A stretch of 64,000 nucleotides of DNA, taken from the NCBI RefSeq assembly GCF_034366625.1, contig NZ_JAXMIH010000014.1:62001-126000 (forward strand), in the 5' to 3' direction. The notes under the pieces were generated by a model, which was given only the letters and a program-made list of their open reading frames with translations, was not told the origin of the DNA and ran no database searches. This DNA is from Prosthecobacter sp. (GTDB taxonomy: Bacteria > Verrucomicrobiota > Verrucomicrobiia > Verrucomicrobiales > Verrucomicrobiaceae). A program made the translations under genes and the position numbers. Shown here one piece after another: positions 21,901 through 33,900 of the stretch; position 1 is the first letter of the stretch; each line of letters starts with the position of its first letter.

Positions 21901-24900
21901 TGGTGGCGCCCACAGGGATGCCGGGGCCGGAGATCGGCATGCCCACCACAAGGCCGGCAGTACTCTGCACCGTGACGGTGGTTGTCGCGTTGGTGGAAGC
22001 ACCCGTGAGGTTCACAGACGGCGTCAGGCCATTGACGACGAGGTTGGAACTCAGGTTGCTGGTGCCGTTGAAGATGAGGGCACCCATGTCGTTGGTGTTC
22101 ATGCTCCGGAGACGAAGGGTGCCGCCTGAGATGTTGGCCGTGGTCGTGATGCCGAAGACATCAGCCGTGCCGGTGATGCCGGTGGCGGAGGTGATGTTGG
22201 CGATCGTGGCTGCCGTGGAACCCGTGAAGGTGTTGGTCAGCGCGGAGATCGGACTGGCGGAGATGAAGCCGATAACGGGGTCGTAACTGACGAAGCTCGC
22301 GGATGCATCCGTGCTGGAAGCCAAGCGCAGGATGGAACCAGCGACAGCATTCACGTTCAAGCCGTTGAATCCGCCGATATTGTTGAGGGTGGCGAGCTGC
22401 TGGGGAGTGGTGGTGACCTGACCGAGGACCGTGCCGCTGAGGACTCGGGCGTCAGCGCCAACGGTGTTGCCGAGGTTGCCGTCCACGCCGGGAACGATGG
22501 ACAAGGTGCCGTTTCCGACGCGGGCGAGGGTGGTGGCGGTGAGCTGGATGTCATTGCCCATCTGCGCGTCGAGGCGGATGAAGGAACCACCCGCGTAGTT
22601 GACGGTCGGGATCACGAAGACGGCACCGGGGCCGTTGGTGTTCACGCGGAGGGAGCCGCCGTTGATGGTGACCGCCACGTCGCCGAATGGCGTGCCGAGG
22701 GCGGACTGGGTCATCAAGGTAGCGCCGTTGCTGATGGCGGTGTTGTCGTGGACATTGGCACCCGTGACGTTGCCGTTCAAAATCACCGTGCCAGGGCCGT
22801 TGATGGTAAGCAGGCCGGTGCTGTTGACGGTGAGCCCGCTGTTGGTGTAGGTCTGGCCCGCCGCCACATTGATGCTGCCGGCACCCGTCATGGTGAGGGC
22901 GCGGTTGGAGGTGCTCGTGGCGGTGACGGCAAGGTGGCCGCCGTTGAAGGTGAGGCCGCCAGGAGTGACGTTCAAGCCGCCGACGCTGCCGAGGTTGTTG
23001 TCAGCGCTGATGCTCAGGACACCGGCGTTGATGCTGGTGACACCGAGGTAGGTGTTGCTGTTGGAGAGAACCAAGGTGCCGAGGCCGGTCTTGGTGAGGC
23101 CTGTCTGCGCGCCGACGAAGGTGAAGTCGCCGCTGATGATGCCGGAAGCCGTGAGAGTGGTCGCCGCGCCCACGTCAATCACGCTGGTCTGGATCAACTG
23201 CATGCTGTTGGCGACGGTGAAGTTCTGGTCCCAACCTGCGAGAGTGCCGGAGTTGAGGAGAATGCTGCCAGGAAGGTTGCCCGTGCTGCTGAGGGCCAGG
23301 ATGCCCTGGCTGATGGCGGTGTTGGTGTAGGTGTTCGCGCCGTTGGAGAGGCGCAGAATGCCGACGCCGGTCTTCACGAGGGTCGAAGCACCGGAGATCG
23401 GGCCGGAGAGAGTGACGATGCGAGTCGCATCGGCGACGCTCAGGGCGCGATAGGTCGCACCAGCGAGGTTCACGGCACCGCTGAGGGTGAGATCGATCTG
23501 GGTCTGCGCACCGCCGCCGATGAAGGCGTCAGCGGCAAAGGCGCCGATGGTGTTGCCGGAGCCCGCCAGCGCACTGAGGACGCCGGTGCCGGAGAAGTTG
23601 ATGGCGTTGGTGATGTTCATCGGCTGGAGCAAGCCGACGGTGCCAGTGACGCCGAGGCCGGTCTGGTTGACTTCAAGTGTGCCGCTGTTGAACGAGATCG
23701 CGCCGGAACCGAGCGCGCCAGGGTTGCCGAGACGGACGACGGCATTGCCGTTGATGGTGGTGCCGCCTGTGTAGGCATTCGGGGTATTGAGGATCACCGT
23801 TCCACCGTTGCCGATGAGGTTGGCTCCCGGTGTGCCGGAAACCGCGCCGACGACGACCGAATTGCCAGCACCATTGACCAGCACGGGGCTGTTGATTTGG
23901 AGGGTGCTGCCACCTGTGCCGAGACGATAGACGTTGCCTGCGCCCACACCGAGGGTGGTGGCGGTGTAGTTACCACCAGCGGTGGAACCGAGGAAGACGC
24001 GATTGTTCGGTCCGAGGGCTCCGAGGTCAACAGCGGTGCTATAGCCGACGACGTCAATGCCGAGCGTGCCATCCACCGTTCCGCTCGTCGTTGCGAAGGT
24101 CACACTGCCAGGAAGTGCCCCGTTGTAACCCAAACCGATGGCACCAATACCGTCGTTGTTGGTGTTCACCGTGGTGACGGTAGTGCCGATGTTGGCGGCG
24201 CTCAGGATGCGGAGAGCTGCGCCTGCGTTGACCGTGATGGTGCCAGCAGAAGTGAGCTGCTCATTGGCAGGAGTGGTGCTGCCGACGCGAGCCTCAAGAG
24301 CGCCCTGATCAATGATGATGTTGCCTGCGTAGGTGGAGGCCCCGCCGAGAATGAGATTGGCAACACCCTGCTTGGTGACAGAAGCCGTGCTCCCAGCGAA
24401 GGTGCCGAGGACGTTCAACTGGTTGAACGTGTGCAGCGTGCTGCCCGTGCTGCCGTTCATCGTCAGGGCGCCGAAGATGGTATTGGTCTGGCCGCCCTGG
24501 ATGCCGAGGGCGGTGCTGCCAGAGGCCATGGTGACAGCGCCGATGGCGGTGTTGCCGACCGAGGCGTGCAGGATGCCGTTGGCACCGAAGTTGACGGCGT
24601 TCTGGACGAAGACGTTGGTGGCACCATTGAGATAGGAACCCCCATTGAAGCCAAGGGCAGGACCTGCGGTGTAGAGCGATCCGCCCAGACCATACTGGGT
24701 GGTGATTGTGAGCCAGCCATCGTTGATGGTGATCGCGCCGGTCAGGTTCGGATTGCTCAGCGCGCTGATGGCGAGCTGGCCCGGACCCGCCTTGGTGAAG
24801 CCGCTGAAGCCGCCCGCACTAGCGAACGGAGCGCCGAGGGTCATGACGATGCCGCCGTTGCCCGCGAAGTTGTTTTCGACCGTGATGGTCGGAGTGGGGG

Positions 24901-27900
24901 TGCCAAAGCTGACGACCCCGTTCAAGGTCAGGCTCTGCGCCGACGTGCCGAAGGTGAGCTGGGTGTTGGCCGTGATGTTGTTGGCAATGGTGCGGGTGGC
25001 ACCACCGGCGAGGATCTTGGCTCCGTCGGTGATGGTCAGCGCGCCTGTGCCGATCGGGCCGGCCGTCACCGTGGCTCCCAAGGCGGTCGGCGTGCTGTCC
25101 ACACCGAAGATGATCGAACCTGCCGTCAGGGCGACACCACCGGTGAAGGTGCTGGCACCCGTGAGGATGAGGGAACCATTGCCAGTCTTGCTGATGGAAC
25201 CACCCGCACCGGTGTTGATGCCGCTGAGGATGAGGCCGTCTGGCGACAGACCGCTGACGTTGATCGTGCGGGCTGCAGCACCGAGGTTGAGGATGCTGGC
25301 GATGGTAGGCGTGGTGCTGAAGCTGTCATTCACCGAGGTGATGCTGCCGGTGATCGTGAGAGCGGTACCACCGGTGATTGTCGGGGTGAGCGCACCGCCG
25401 GTGTTGTTGAAGGTGATGTTGCCCGCGACGGTATTTGCACCTGTGTAAGTAAGTGTGCTGCCACCATTCAGGATGATGTTGGCGCTATTATGAATAGTTC
25501 CAGCCACCGTCTGTGTGACCGCCGCGTTGTTAATGATGAGGGTGCCGTTCGGGATGGAAACCGTGGTGGTGCCGTTCGCGCTGGCGGTGCTCAAGGTAAG
25601 GGTGCCCGCATCGACATAAGTGTTTGCCGCGCCACCACCGTAGCTGTTATTGCCGGTCAGGACAAGGCCGCCCGCACCGCTCTTGACCAATGCAACGCCA
25701 GCACCAATGATTGGCGTGGCGATGGTGTTGACGCCCGCGCCGGTGTTGGTGTGGATGAAGAGCTCAGAGCCACCGCTGGTCAGGCCTGTGCCGCCGGAAA
25801 TGGTCAGGGCATTGGCACCCGAGTTGATGAGCAAGCCGCCGGTGCCCAAAGTCAGCGTGCCGCTCACAGTCAAGGTCGTCGCGGCAGCGGCAGCGACGGT
25901 TAGGGAGTTGAAGGTAGGGCTGGCCGCCGAGGTCGCCGTGGCGAACACTCTGATGTTGTTGGCTGCCACGCCGTTGGTGAAGTTATTGGTCGAATATGCC
26001 GGATAACCCGACATGCCGAGCGCGCCAACACCGCCAGATGTGCCGCTCGGGGCAATGTAGCTCGCGAAGTCAGTGCCGTTCACCGTGGCCCAACCGCCGA
26101 GGATGCCGTCGTCCAAGGTGATGGCCGCAGTATTGACTTGTGTGAGAATGACCTGGCTGTTGTTGGTGCCGCCAAGGCCGAGATTATTGCCGGTGAAGTT
26201 GATGGTTGTGCCCGCCGTGGAGCGGATCAGATCCGCTATGGTCAGCGTGGACGGAGTGACCGTGCCGGTGGCAGGAGTCACCGTAATCGTGTTGGCACCG
26301 CCCAGTCCCGCGCCACCGTTGAGGGTGATGGCACCAACCGTGGCACCACTCTGCACGCCAATGTAGGTGAGCGTGCCTCCCTGCATGGTGATCGGTGTCG
26401 CGCCGACGCGGTTGGAGACAACGTAAAGACCACTGTCGTTGAGGGTCAATCCACCAAAGTAGTTGGTGATGCTGGTTGTGCCGGAGAGCTGTCCTTGATC
26501 CTGCAGGGCCAGCACGCCGTTTCGGACTGAGGTCACGCCGCTAAAGGTATTGTTGCTGGTGAGGGTGGTCGTGCTGTTGCCGGAACGGGTGTAGTTCAGA
26601 TTGCCGGTGATGCTGCCGCCAAAGGTCGTGGAACCCGCGTCAGCCACGGTCAAGGTCGCCGCCGTGCCGCTGCTATTAGTGACGATGCCGGCGGAACCTG
26701 GCAGCGAAGTGGTGCTGTCGATGCGGGAAACCACCTGATTCTTGCCGTTGAGATCAAGGGTGCCTCCTCCATTGACGCGGACGGTCTGAAGCGTCGGAAT
26801 CGCGTTGGTTGGAATCACCGTGAGGGTATTGTCCACGCCGCTGTTCAGGGTGAGCAGACCGTTGTTGATGGTGGTCTGGCTGCTGTTGGTGAAGAACTGC
26901 TGCTTGTCGATGCTCATGGCACCCGCACCGGTCTTGATGAAACCGTTGCTACCAAGGACTTGAGCGTTGAAGTTCAGGGTGTTCACCGTGTCGAGCTGGT
27001 GGATGATCATCTGATTGCCGCCGGACTGGATGAGACCACCGGTGAAGTCGGCGCCGCTGGCGTCGAGGACTAGGATGCCGCCGCTACCGATGTTCAGGAT
27101 GGCCTCATCGCCGATGGCGTTCAGTGCGGTGGCACCGGAGAAGGTGAGGCTGTTCGTGGTTACCGAGCCGTAGAGCTGGGTGCTGTTGAGTGCGACGTTG
27201 GATGCCGTGGAAACGGCGCGGAACAGGCCGGGGGCCAGTTCGGTGGACGCGAGCGGACGGACACCACCAATGGCGGAGTAGGTGGCGAAGGCGATGCCGT
27301 TGCCAGTGGCGCTGGTATCCGCGATGATGTCAGGACGAATGCTGATGGTGTTGCTGCCATCGCCAGTGGCACCGCCAAGTAAGTTCACAACCGCAGGGGC
27401 GAAGAGATTGGCGACACCGGCACCGGGAGCGGCACCGAGGTTGTCACCGCGAATCAGCAAGGCACCACCACCCGACAAGGCGGCTAGATTTCCTGCACTC
27501 AGGATCAAGGACTGGGATGCATTCGCATCCAAAGTGATGATCGAGGAGCCAGACTGAACGCCAATCGCCCCAACGGTGCCGAGGTTCAAGGTTTCCACGG
27601 TGGCTGCACCCGCATTGCCGATGATTTTGAACTCGCCGCCCTGCATGGTGATGTTGCGCACCAAGCCGGAGCCGATGGCGAAGTTGGTGCCACCGAGGCG
27701 GTCGTTGAGATTTGCACCGCTGTTGTCGAGGATGAGCGTGCCGCCCTCAGGGAGGGTATAGGTCTGGAATTTCGTGCTGCCTGCTGCACCGCTGAGAACT
27801 GAGGTGCCTTGAGAGGTGGTGAAGGTGCCGATGCCCATGGTGCCCGTGCCCGCCGCGCTGTCGATGGTCATGGTGCCCGTGCCGATCTTGTTCAGGTTGA

Positions 27901-30900
27901 AGCTGGTGCTGGTCTGATTGGCGGAGCCGAAGCGGCCGGAGAATGTGAAGGTGCTGTTGTCGAAACCGGTAGCCAAGGTCGCGCCAGTGCCCGAGTTGTT
28001 GGTGACCAATCCAGTGCCAGTGATGGAGCCGGTGACGACGTTGATACCCGCGATGTCCAGGGTGCCTCCCGTGGCGAGGTTGACGTTGGAGAAGCGAGAC
28101 AGACCGTTCGTGTTACCAGGGCGGAGGGTGCCATTGTTGACCTGGGTGATCCCGGTGTAATCGTTGGCGATGTTACCGAGGGAAAGGATGCCGGGGCCCT
28201 CCTTGGTGAGGTTGAAGGCACCGGTGTATTTCGCGCCGAGGGTGCCGATGACGGCAGGGCTTTCGACATTCACGATCGGGGTGCCGCCGCTGAACGTCAC
28301 GAGGCCGTTGAGAGCCAGATTGTTGCCGGAGATGCCATTGAAAGTGAGTGTGTTGCTCGGATTGGAGACGGTGACGGGATTGTAGATCGTGGTGGCCACA
28401 CCGGTGATTTTCACGCCGTCATTAGGGATGCTCAACGTCCCCAAGCCGAGAGGACCGGCAGCAACGACCCCAAAGTTAAACTGGTCGCTGGCACCCACAA
28501 TCAGGAGGCCCTGATTAAGGGTGATGCCACCAGCGAAGGTGCTGTTGTTCGAGGAGAGTGAGAGCGCACCGGCACCTTCCTTAATGAGCGAACCGTTCTG
28601 GATGATGCCGGAGATGACGAGCGAGTTGAGCGATAAGCCGCTGGTGGTGATGGTCTTGGAACCGCCGCCCAAATTCAGAGCGCTACTGATGGTCGGAGTG
28701 GTGCCGAAGGCATCGTTCACCGCGACAATCGGACTGGCGTTGCTCAGATTGACGACGCCCGGGACGGTGAGGGTGTTGGTGCCGTTGGTAGTGGCCGGGG
28801 CGGAGAGGGTGATCGTGGTGCCATTCACGATGGAAGCGATCGTCGAGCCAGCTTGAATGCCCGTGCCCGTGATGGGTTGACCCACGGCGAGACCCGCAGA
28901 GGCAGCGACCGTGACGGTGCTGCTGCCGATCACGGTGACCGCTCCGGCCAGCGAGAAGCCAGTAGCTGCGAGGGTCGGTCCGGCTGTGCCGCCCTGGTTG
29001 TTGAGGGTGATGGTGCCTGCCACGGTATTGTTGGCTCCGAAGTAAGTCAGAGAACCGCCGCCGTTGATGATGATGTTGTTGTTGGCACCGATCTGGCCGG
29101 CATTCAGCGTCATCGTGACTGCCGCATTGTTGATGGTCAGCGTGTTGCCGCCGACGGCACCCGGATTCGGGATCGTGACAATACCCACACCGCCGTTGAG
29201 GCTGAGGGCGGAGTTGACGACGGTGTCGCCCGTGTAGGTGTTCGGGGCCGTAAAGGCCGTCGTGCCTGCTCCCGCGACGACCACGCGAGTCTGGCCGACG
29301 CCGTTGTCGATGATGCGGGAGTTCACAGTCAGGGTGTTCTGGTTGTTCATGAGGAACAACTCACTGATCCCCGCAGCCGTGCCGCCTGCGGTCAGACGAC
29401 CGCTGTCGGCCGCTGCACCGATGGTGTTGTCATTGGCACCGCTCTTGATCAAACCACCGGAGACAAGGTTCAACGTGTTGGTGGCTGTGGCGAAGGTCAG
29501 ATTGATGTTACCCACCATGTTCAAGCTGTTCAATGTGTCTGCGGCACCAACGGCACCCGTGGCGATGAGGCGAATATTTTGGGTGGGATTGTTACCGGCG
29601 GTGATGGTCGTGCCGGTGTAGCCCGCGTAACCCGCGTTATTCAGCGGGCCGACGCCCTTGCCAGCAGTCCAGGAGGCAAACTCAGTGCCATTGGTGACGG
29701 CCCAGCCGCCAAGAATATTGTTGGTCAGGGCAGGGGTGCCTCCATTGAGGCTGGTCAAAAGGATCTGCGAGCTGCCGATGTCCGCAAAGCCGAGGTTGGT
29801 GCCGGTAAAGTTCACACGGGAACCACTGCCAGCGGTGCGAAGCAAGTCTGTGATGGTCAAGACCGAGCGACCCGTATTGCCGGGGTTTGCGCTGATGGTG
29901 CTGTTACCACCCAGCACGGTGATGGTGCCAAGCGTTTCGGTGACGGTCTGGCCCTGCACACCGTTCAAGGTGATGGTGCCGCCGCGCGTGCTGATGGCGT
30001 TGGCGTCGGCAATGCGATTGCCCGAGATGGCGAGGTTGCCGTTGTCCATGTTCAACGTGCCAAACTCCAGATTTAATCCGGCGGTGCTGGCAAGTGTGCC
30101 GCTGTCACGCAGTTGCAGGGTGCCGCCGCGGACGTTGGTGGCTCCGGTGTAGGTCTGTGCGCTGGTGAGCAGGGTCGTGTTGTTGCCGGAACGGGTGAAG
30201 GCGAGGCTGCCGCCGATCACGCCGCCGAAGTTGCCGCCGCCGGTCGAGGTCAGGGTTGCCGCCGAGCTACTGGTGATGAGGCCGCCGGTGCCGGGGAGCA
30301 GGTTGTTGTTCGAGATCGTCGAGAAGGCCTGGTTCTGCCCGTTAAGATCGACCGTGCCAGCGTTGGCGACCAGTCCAATCGTGGTCACGGCGGCAGCGGT
30401 GGGAGCCACGAGGATCGTATTGGCCGCTCCACTGTTGAGCGTGATGGTGCCCTCGTTGTTCGTGATCGAACCGGTGAAATACTGGGAGACATTGAACGAG
30501 AGATTGCCCGCGCCGTCCTTGGTAATGCCAGCGCCGGAGATGTAGCTGCCAACCGCAAGGTCACCGAGCGCGTGGATGAACAGCGAACTGCCACCCGTTG
30601 CCACCTGACCACCGGTGAAGCCCAAGTTGCCCGTCTTGGCAAGGATGCCGATTGAGCCGGGTGCCAGGATGCTGCCTGTGTTGAAGCCCGTGAGTCCACC
30701 GCCGGCATTCAGGGTGATGGTGGCCACCGTGTTCGTGGTGAAGGTTTCGTTGCTGCTCAAGCTCAGGTTCGCCGTGGTGGTGAACATGTTGTTGATGCTG
30801 CCGAGCGTCTCATTCGCCGCGAGCAACCGGAAACCCGATCCCGCAGCGTAGGTGAGGAAGCCGGCGCCGGTGCCAGTGGCCGAAGTGTCGCCAATCATGT

Positions 30901-33900
30901 CCGGGCGGGTGCTGATGTTGGCGAGACCGGCGATGGCATTGCCGCCGGACAAACCAAGAGCTCCACTGGCAAGTATAGTGGCTACGCCAGCACCGGGCGT
31001 GGAGCCGAGCGAGTCGCCGCGGACCAAGTAGGTGGAGCCGGTGCTGAGGCCATGCACGCTGGCGAAGTTCAGAACCGTGGATCCGGCTCCGGGCACGAGG
31101 GTGATGACGCCGCCACCGCTTGGCGCGGTCAAGGCGCCCACGGACTCGGAGGAACCGCCCGCCGCACCCAGGATTTTCAACTCACCACCGGCCAGAGTCA
31201 CCCCCTTGAGCAGGCCACCGAGGCGGTTGTTCGTGTTCGTGGTGGTGTTGTCGAGGATGAGGGAGCCGGTCTGGTTGATCACGTTGCTGGTGAAGGCCGT
31301 CTGCGCATTGCCTGAGTAGGTAACCGCGCCACCCTGGATGGTCTGGGTACCAGTGGAGGTGCTAACACCGCCGGTGAGGCCGAAGGAACCGGAGCCGATC
31401 TTCTGCACATTCAGGGTGGCCAGGACGCTGTCGTTGTAACCGAGGAAGCGGCCATCGAAGCTGGTGGCGGCATTGTTAAGACCAAAAGTCAGCGTGCGGC
31501 CCGTGCCGGAGTTGTTCGTGATGTCGCCACCGCCGCTCAACTGACTGAGGATCTGGTCAACATTGTTCAGGTCAAGACGAGTGCCGGCAACCATCGAATA
31601 GGTGGACGCATACGGAATGGTGTTGGTGGCACCGAGGAAGATCGTGCCTGCACTGAGGGTGGTGGCACCCGTGTAGTAATTGACACCGTCAAGACGGAGA
31701 CCGCCATTACCCAGCTTGGTGATGCCGCCGGTGGTGCCAATCATGGTCGGCATGGCCAAGGCCAGCGGTGCATTGGCCGTGCTCGTGGCGGTGATGTTGT
31801 GGTTGGTCGCTCCGATGTCGATCTTCCCGCTGGTGCTAACGGTGAAAATCGGAGTGACGTTTGATGTGCCGATGGTGGAACTGATGTTTCCGGTGAGGGT
31901 CAGCGTGCTGCCGAAGGTGACGGCGGTATTCGTGGCGGCTCCGGTTGCTGGCTGGGAGAGTTGAACCGTTGTGCCAGACAAAATGGCGGCAATCGTGGTG
32001 CCAGCAGGGATGTTGGTGCCGGTGACAGGCATGCCGACGGCCAAACCATTTGTAGAGTTAGCTCCACTCAGCGTAAGGGTGGAGTTATTGGTCGCCGTGG
32101 TGGAGTTGCCACCGGTAACGCTGGCCGTGCGGACGGTCGCGGCGGCATTGGCGCTGGTGGAATCAAAGGTGAAGTCACCAAAGCTGGAGTTGCCCCAGAG
32201 GTTCAATACGCCACCACCATTGATGGCGATGTTCGCACCCGTAGCGATCTTGCCGCTCTGGCCGGTGGCATAGACGAGGAGGGCGTTGTTGATCGTGATG
32301 CCGCCGGTGGCGGGGAGGACGGCCTGGGCGTTGGTGCCGGAGAGCGTGGTCGTCGTGTTGATCACCGTGCCTCCCGTGTGACTGTTCAGACCATTAGTCA
32401 CAATGAACGCACCCGCGCCACTGAGAACCAATCGAGTGGCTCCACCACCGGCGTTGTTCACAATGCGAGAGTTCACCGTCAAAGTGTTCGCCATGTTGGT
32501 GAGGAACAGTTCTTTGGTGCCCGCGCCGACACCGGCGCTCAGACGTCCGCTGTCCACCGTGGCACCGATGTTTCCGTCGAAAGCACCCGATTTCAAGAAG
32601 CCGCCTGAGGTCAGGTTCAAGGTGTCCGTGCCGGTCGTGAAATTGATGCTCTGAGCGGCTGTGTTGGTGAAGAAGTTCAGGGAGTTCAATGAATAGACAC
32701 CGGCCGTGGCGGGAACGGAGAAGCTGTTGTTCGTCACCCTAATATTCTGCGCCGCGTTGCCTGGAGCGGCAGGGAATGCCGAGCCCGAATATCCCGGGAA
32801 ACCCGTCTGATTCAGGATGCCTACACCCGTGCCTGGGAGGTAGCTGGCAAATTCGTTGCCGTTAGCGATAGCCCAGCCGCCGATGATGTTGTTCGTGAGT
32901 GTGGGTGCAGTATCGAACTTGATCTCGGCGTTGCCTGCGTTGAGTGAGATACCCAAGTTGGTGCCGGTGAAATTCACGATGGAATCTGTATTCCGGGTGA
33001 GGCTGTCAAAGGTCAGCAGCGCCGAACCGCCGGAACCAACCGAGGAGTTGATGGTCGAGAAACCACCATTCACGGTCAGTGCACCTAGATTCTGAACTGA
33101 ATCAATACCGTTGCCACCGAAGTAGTTGAAGGCACCGGCCTGGAGCGTGACGGGAACCTCGCCCAGGCGGGTAAGACCAACAAGGCCGCGGTTGTCAACG
33201 TTGAAGGTGCTGCCGGTCAGAACTTCCACCGAGGTGGTGTTGGCGAAGGTGCCACTGTCGATCAGGGTGGTGGTGCCGCCGCGCAGGCTGGTGGTGCCAG
33301 TGAAGGTGTTGGCGTTGGTGAAGATGGCGGTGTTGTTGCCGGACTTGACCAAGTTGATGTTGCCATTGATCGAACCGCCGAAGCCCGCGCCATTGACTGC
33401 GGTCGTGGTGCCGCCTGCGACGGTGAAGAGGGCGGCGATGCCACTGGTGTTGGTGATCGTGCCGCCGGTGCCAGCGAGGTTGCTGGCGCTGCCAAGGATG
33501 GCGACGGCCTGATTGTTGCCGTTGAGATCCACCGTGCCGGAGTTGACCTGGAGGTTGTTGGTGCCACCGATGGCGTTCACAAACAGGGTGTTGGCACCGC
33601 CATTGAGAGTCAGCGTGCCGTTGTTCACTGTTGTCACACCGGTGTAGAATTGGGGCCGGTTGAGGGTCAGCGTACCTGCCCCGGCCTTTGTCACGCCCGC
33701 TGTGCCTGTGATGCCGGCGGAGAAATTGAGATTGCCGTTGGTGTGGATGAAACCAGGAACGGCCGCCAGCGCAATCAGGCCGCCGCTGATTCCTGAATTA
33801 CCCGCCTGCGCGATGATGCCGCCGCTGGTGAGGGTCAATATCGTGTTCTGCGGAATCGGCCCCGCAGCCTGCGTGCCGCCAAACTGATTCAGAGTCAGGC

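Larger units (their letters stand above)
8100..24100 (-). repeat. B-type super-repeat array (five copies) in the giant protein
   Basis: Five times the protein repeats a long ordered block. One marker is the sequence ending in YRLG or YRIG (near 23930, 20230, 17720, 12910 and 9400). Another is the later marker YALRS/YALRT/LRL (near 22100, 19050, 15080, 11890 and 8430). Spacing is 2.5-4.8 kb, about 0.8-1.6 thousand residues. Between markers lie shared motifs such as LAxIGxGRxFLGxT and GGTxIxRxS. Copies are diverged and differ by insertions. Limits are approximate because they were read by eye. Confidence 0.8.

Noticed and set aside
22748-25903. A 1,051-codon open frame on the plus strand within the giant gene region.
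   Set aside because: It is antisense to the giant gene. The translation is Asp/Gly/Ala/Val-rich without domains, as expected from the complement of GGT/ACC/GCN-rich repeat codons.
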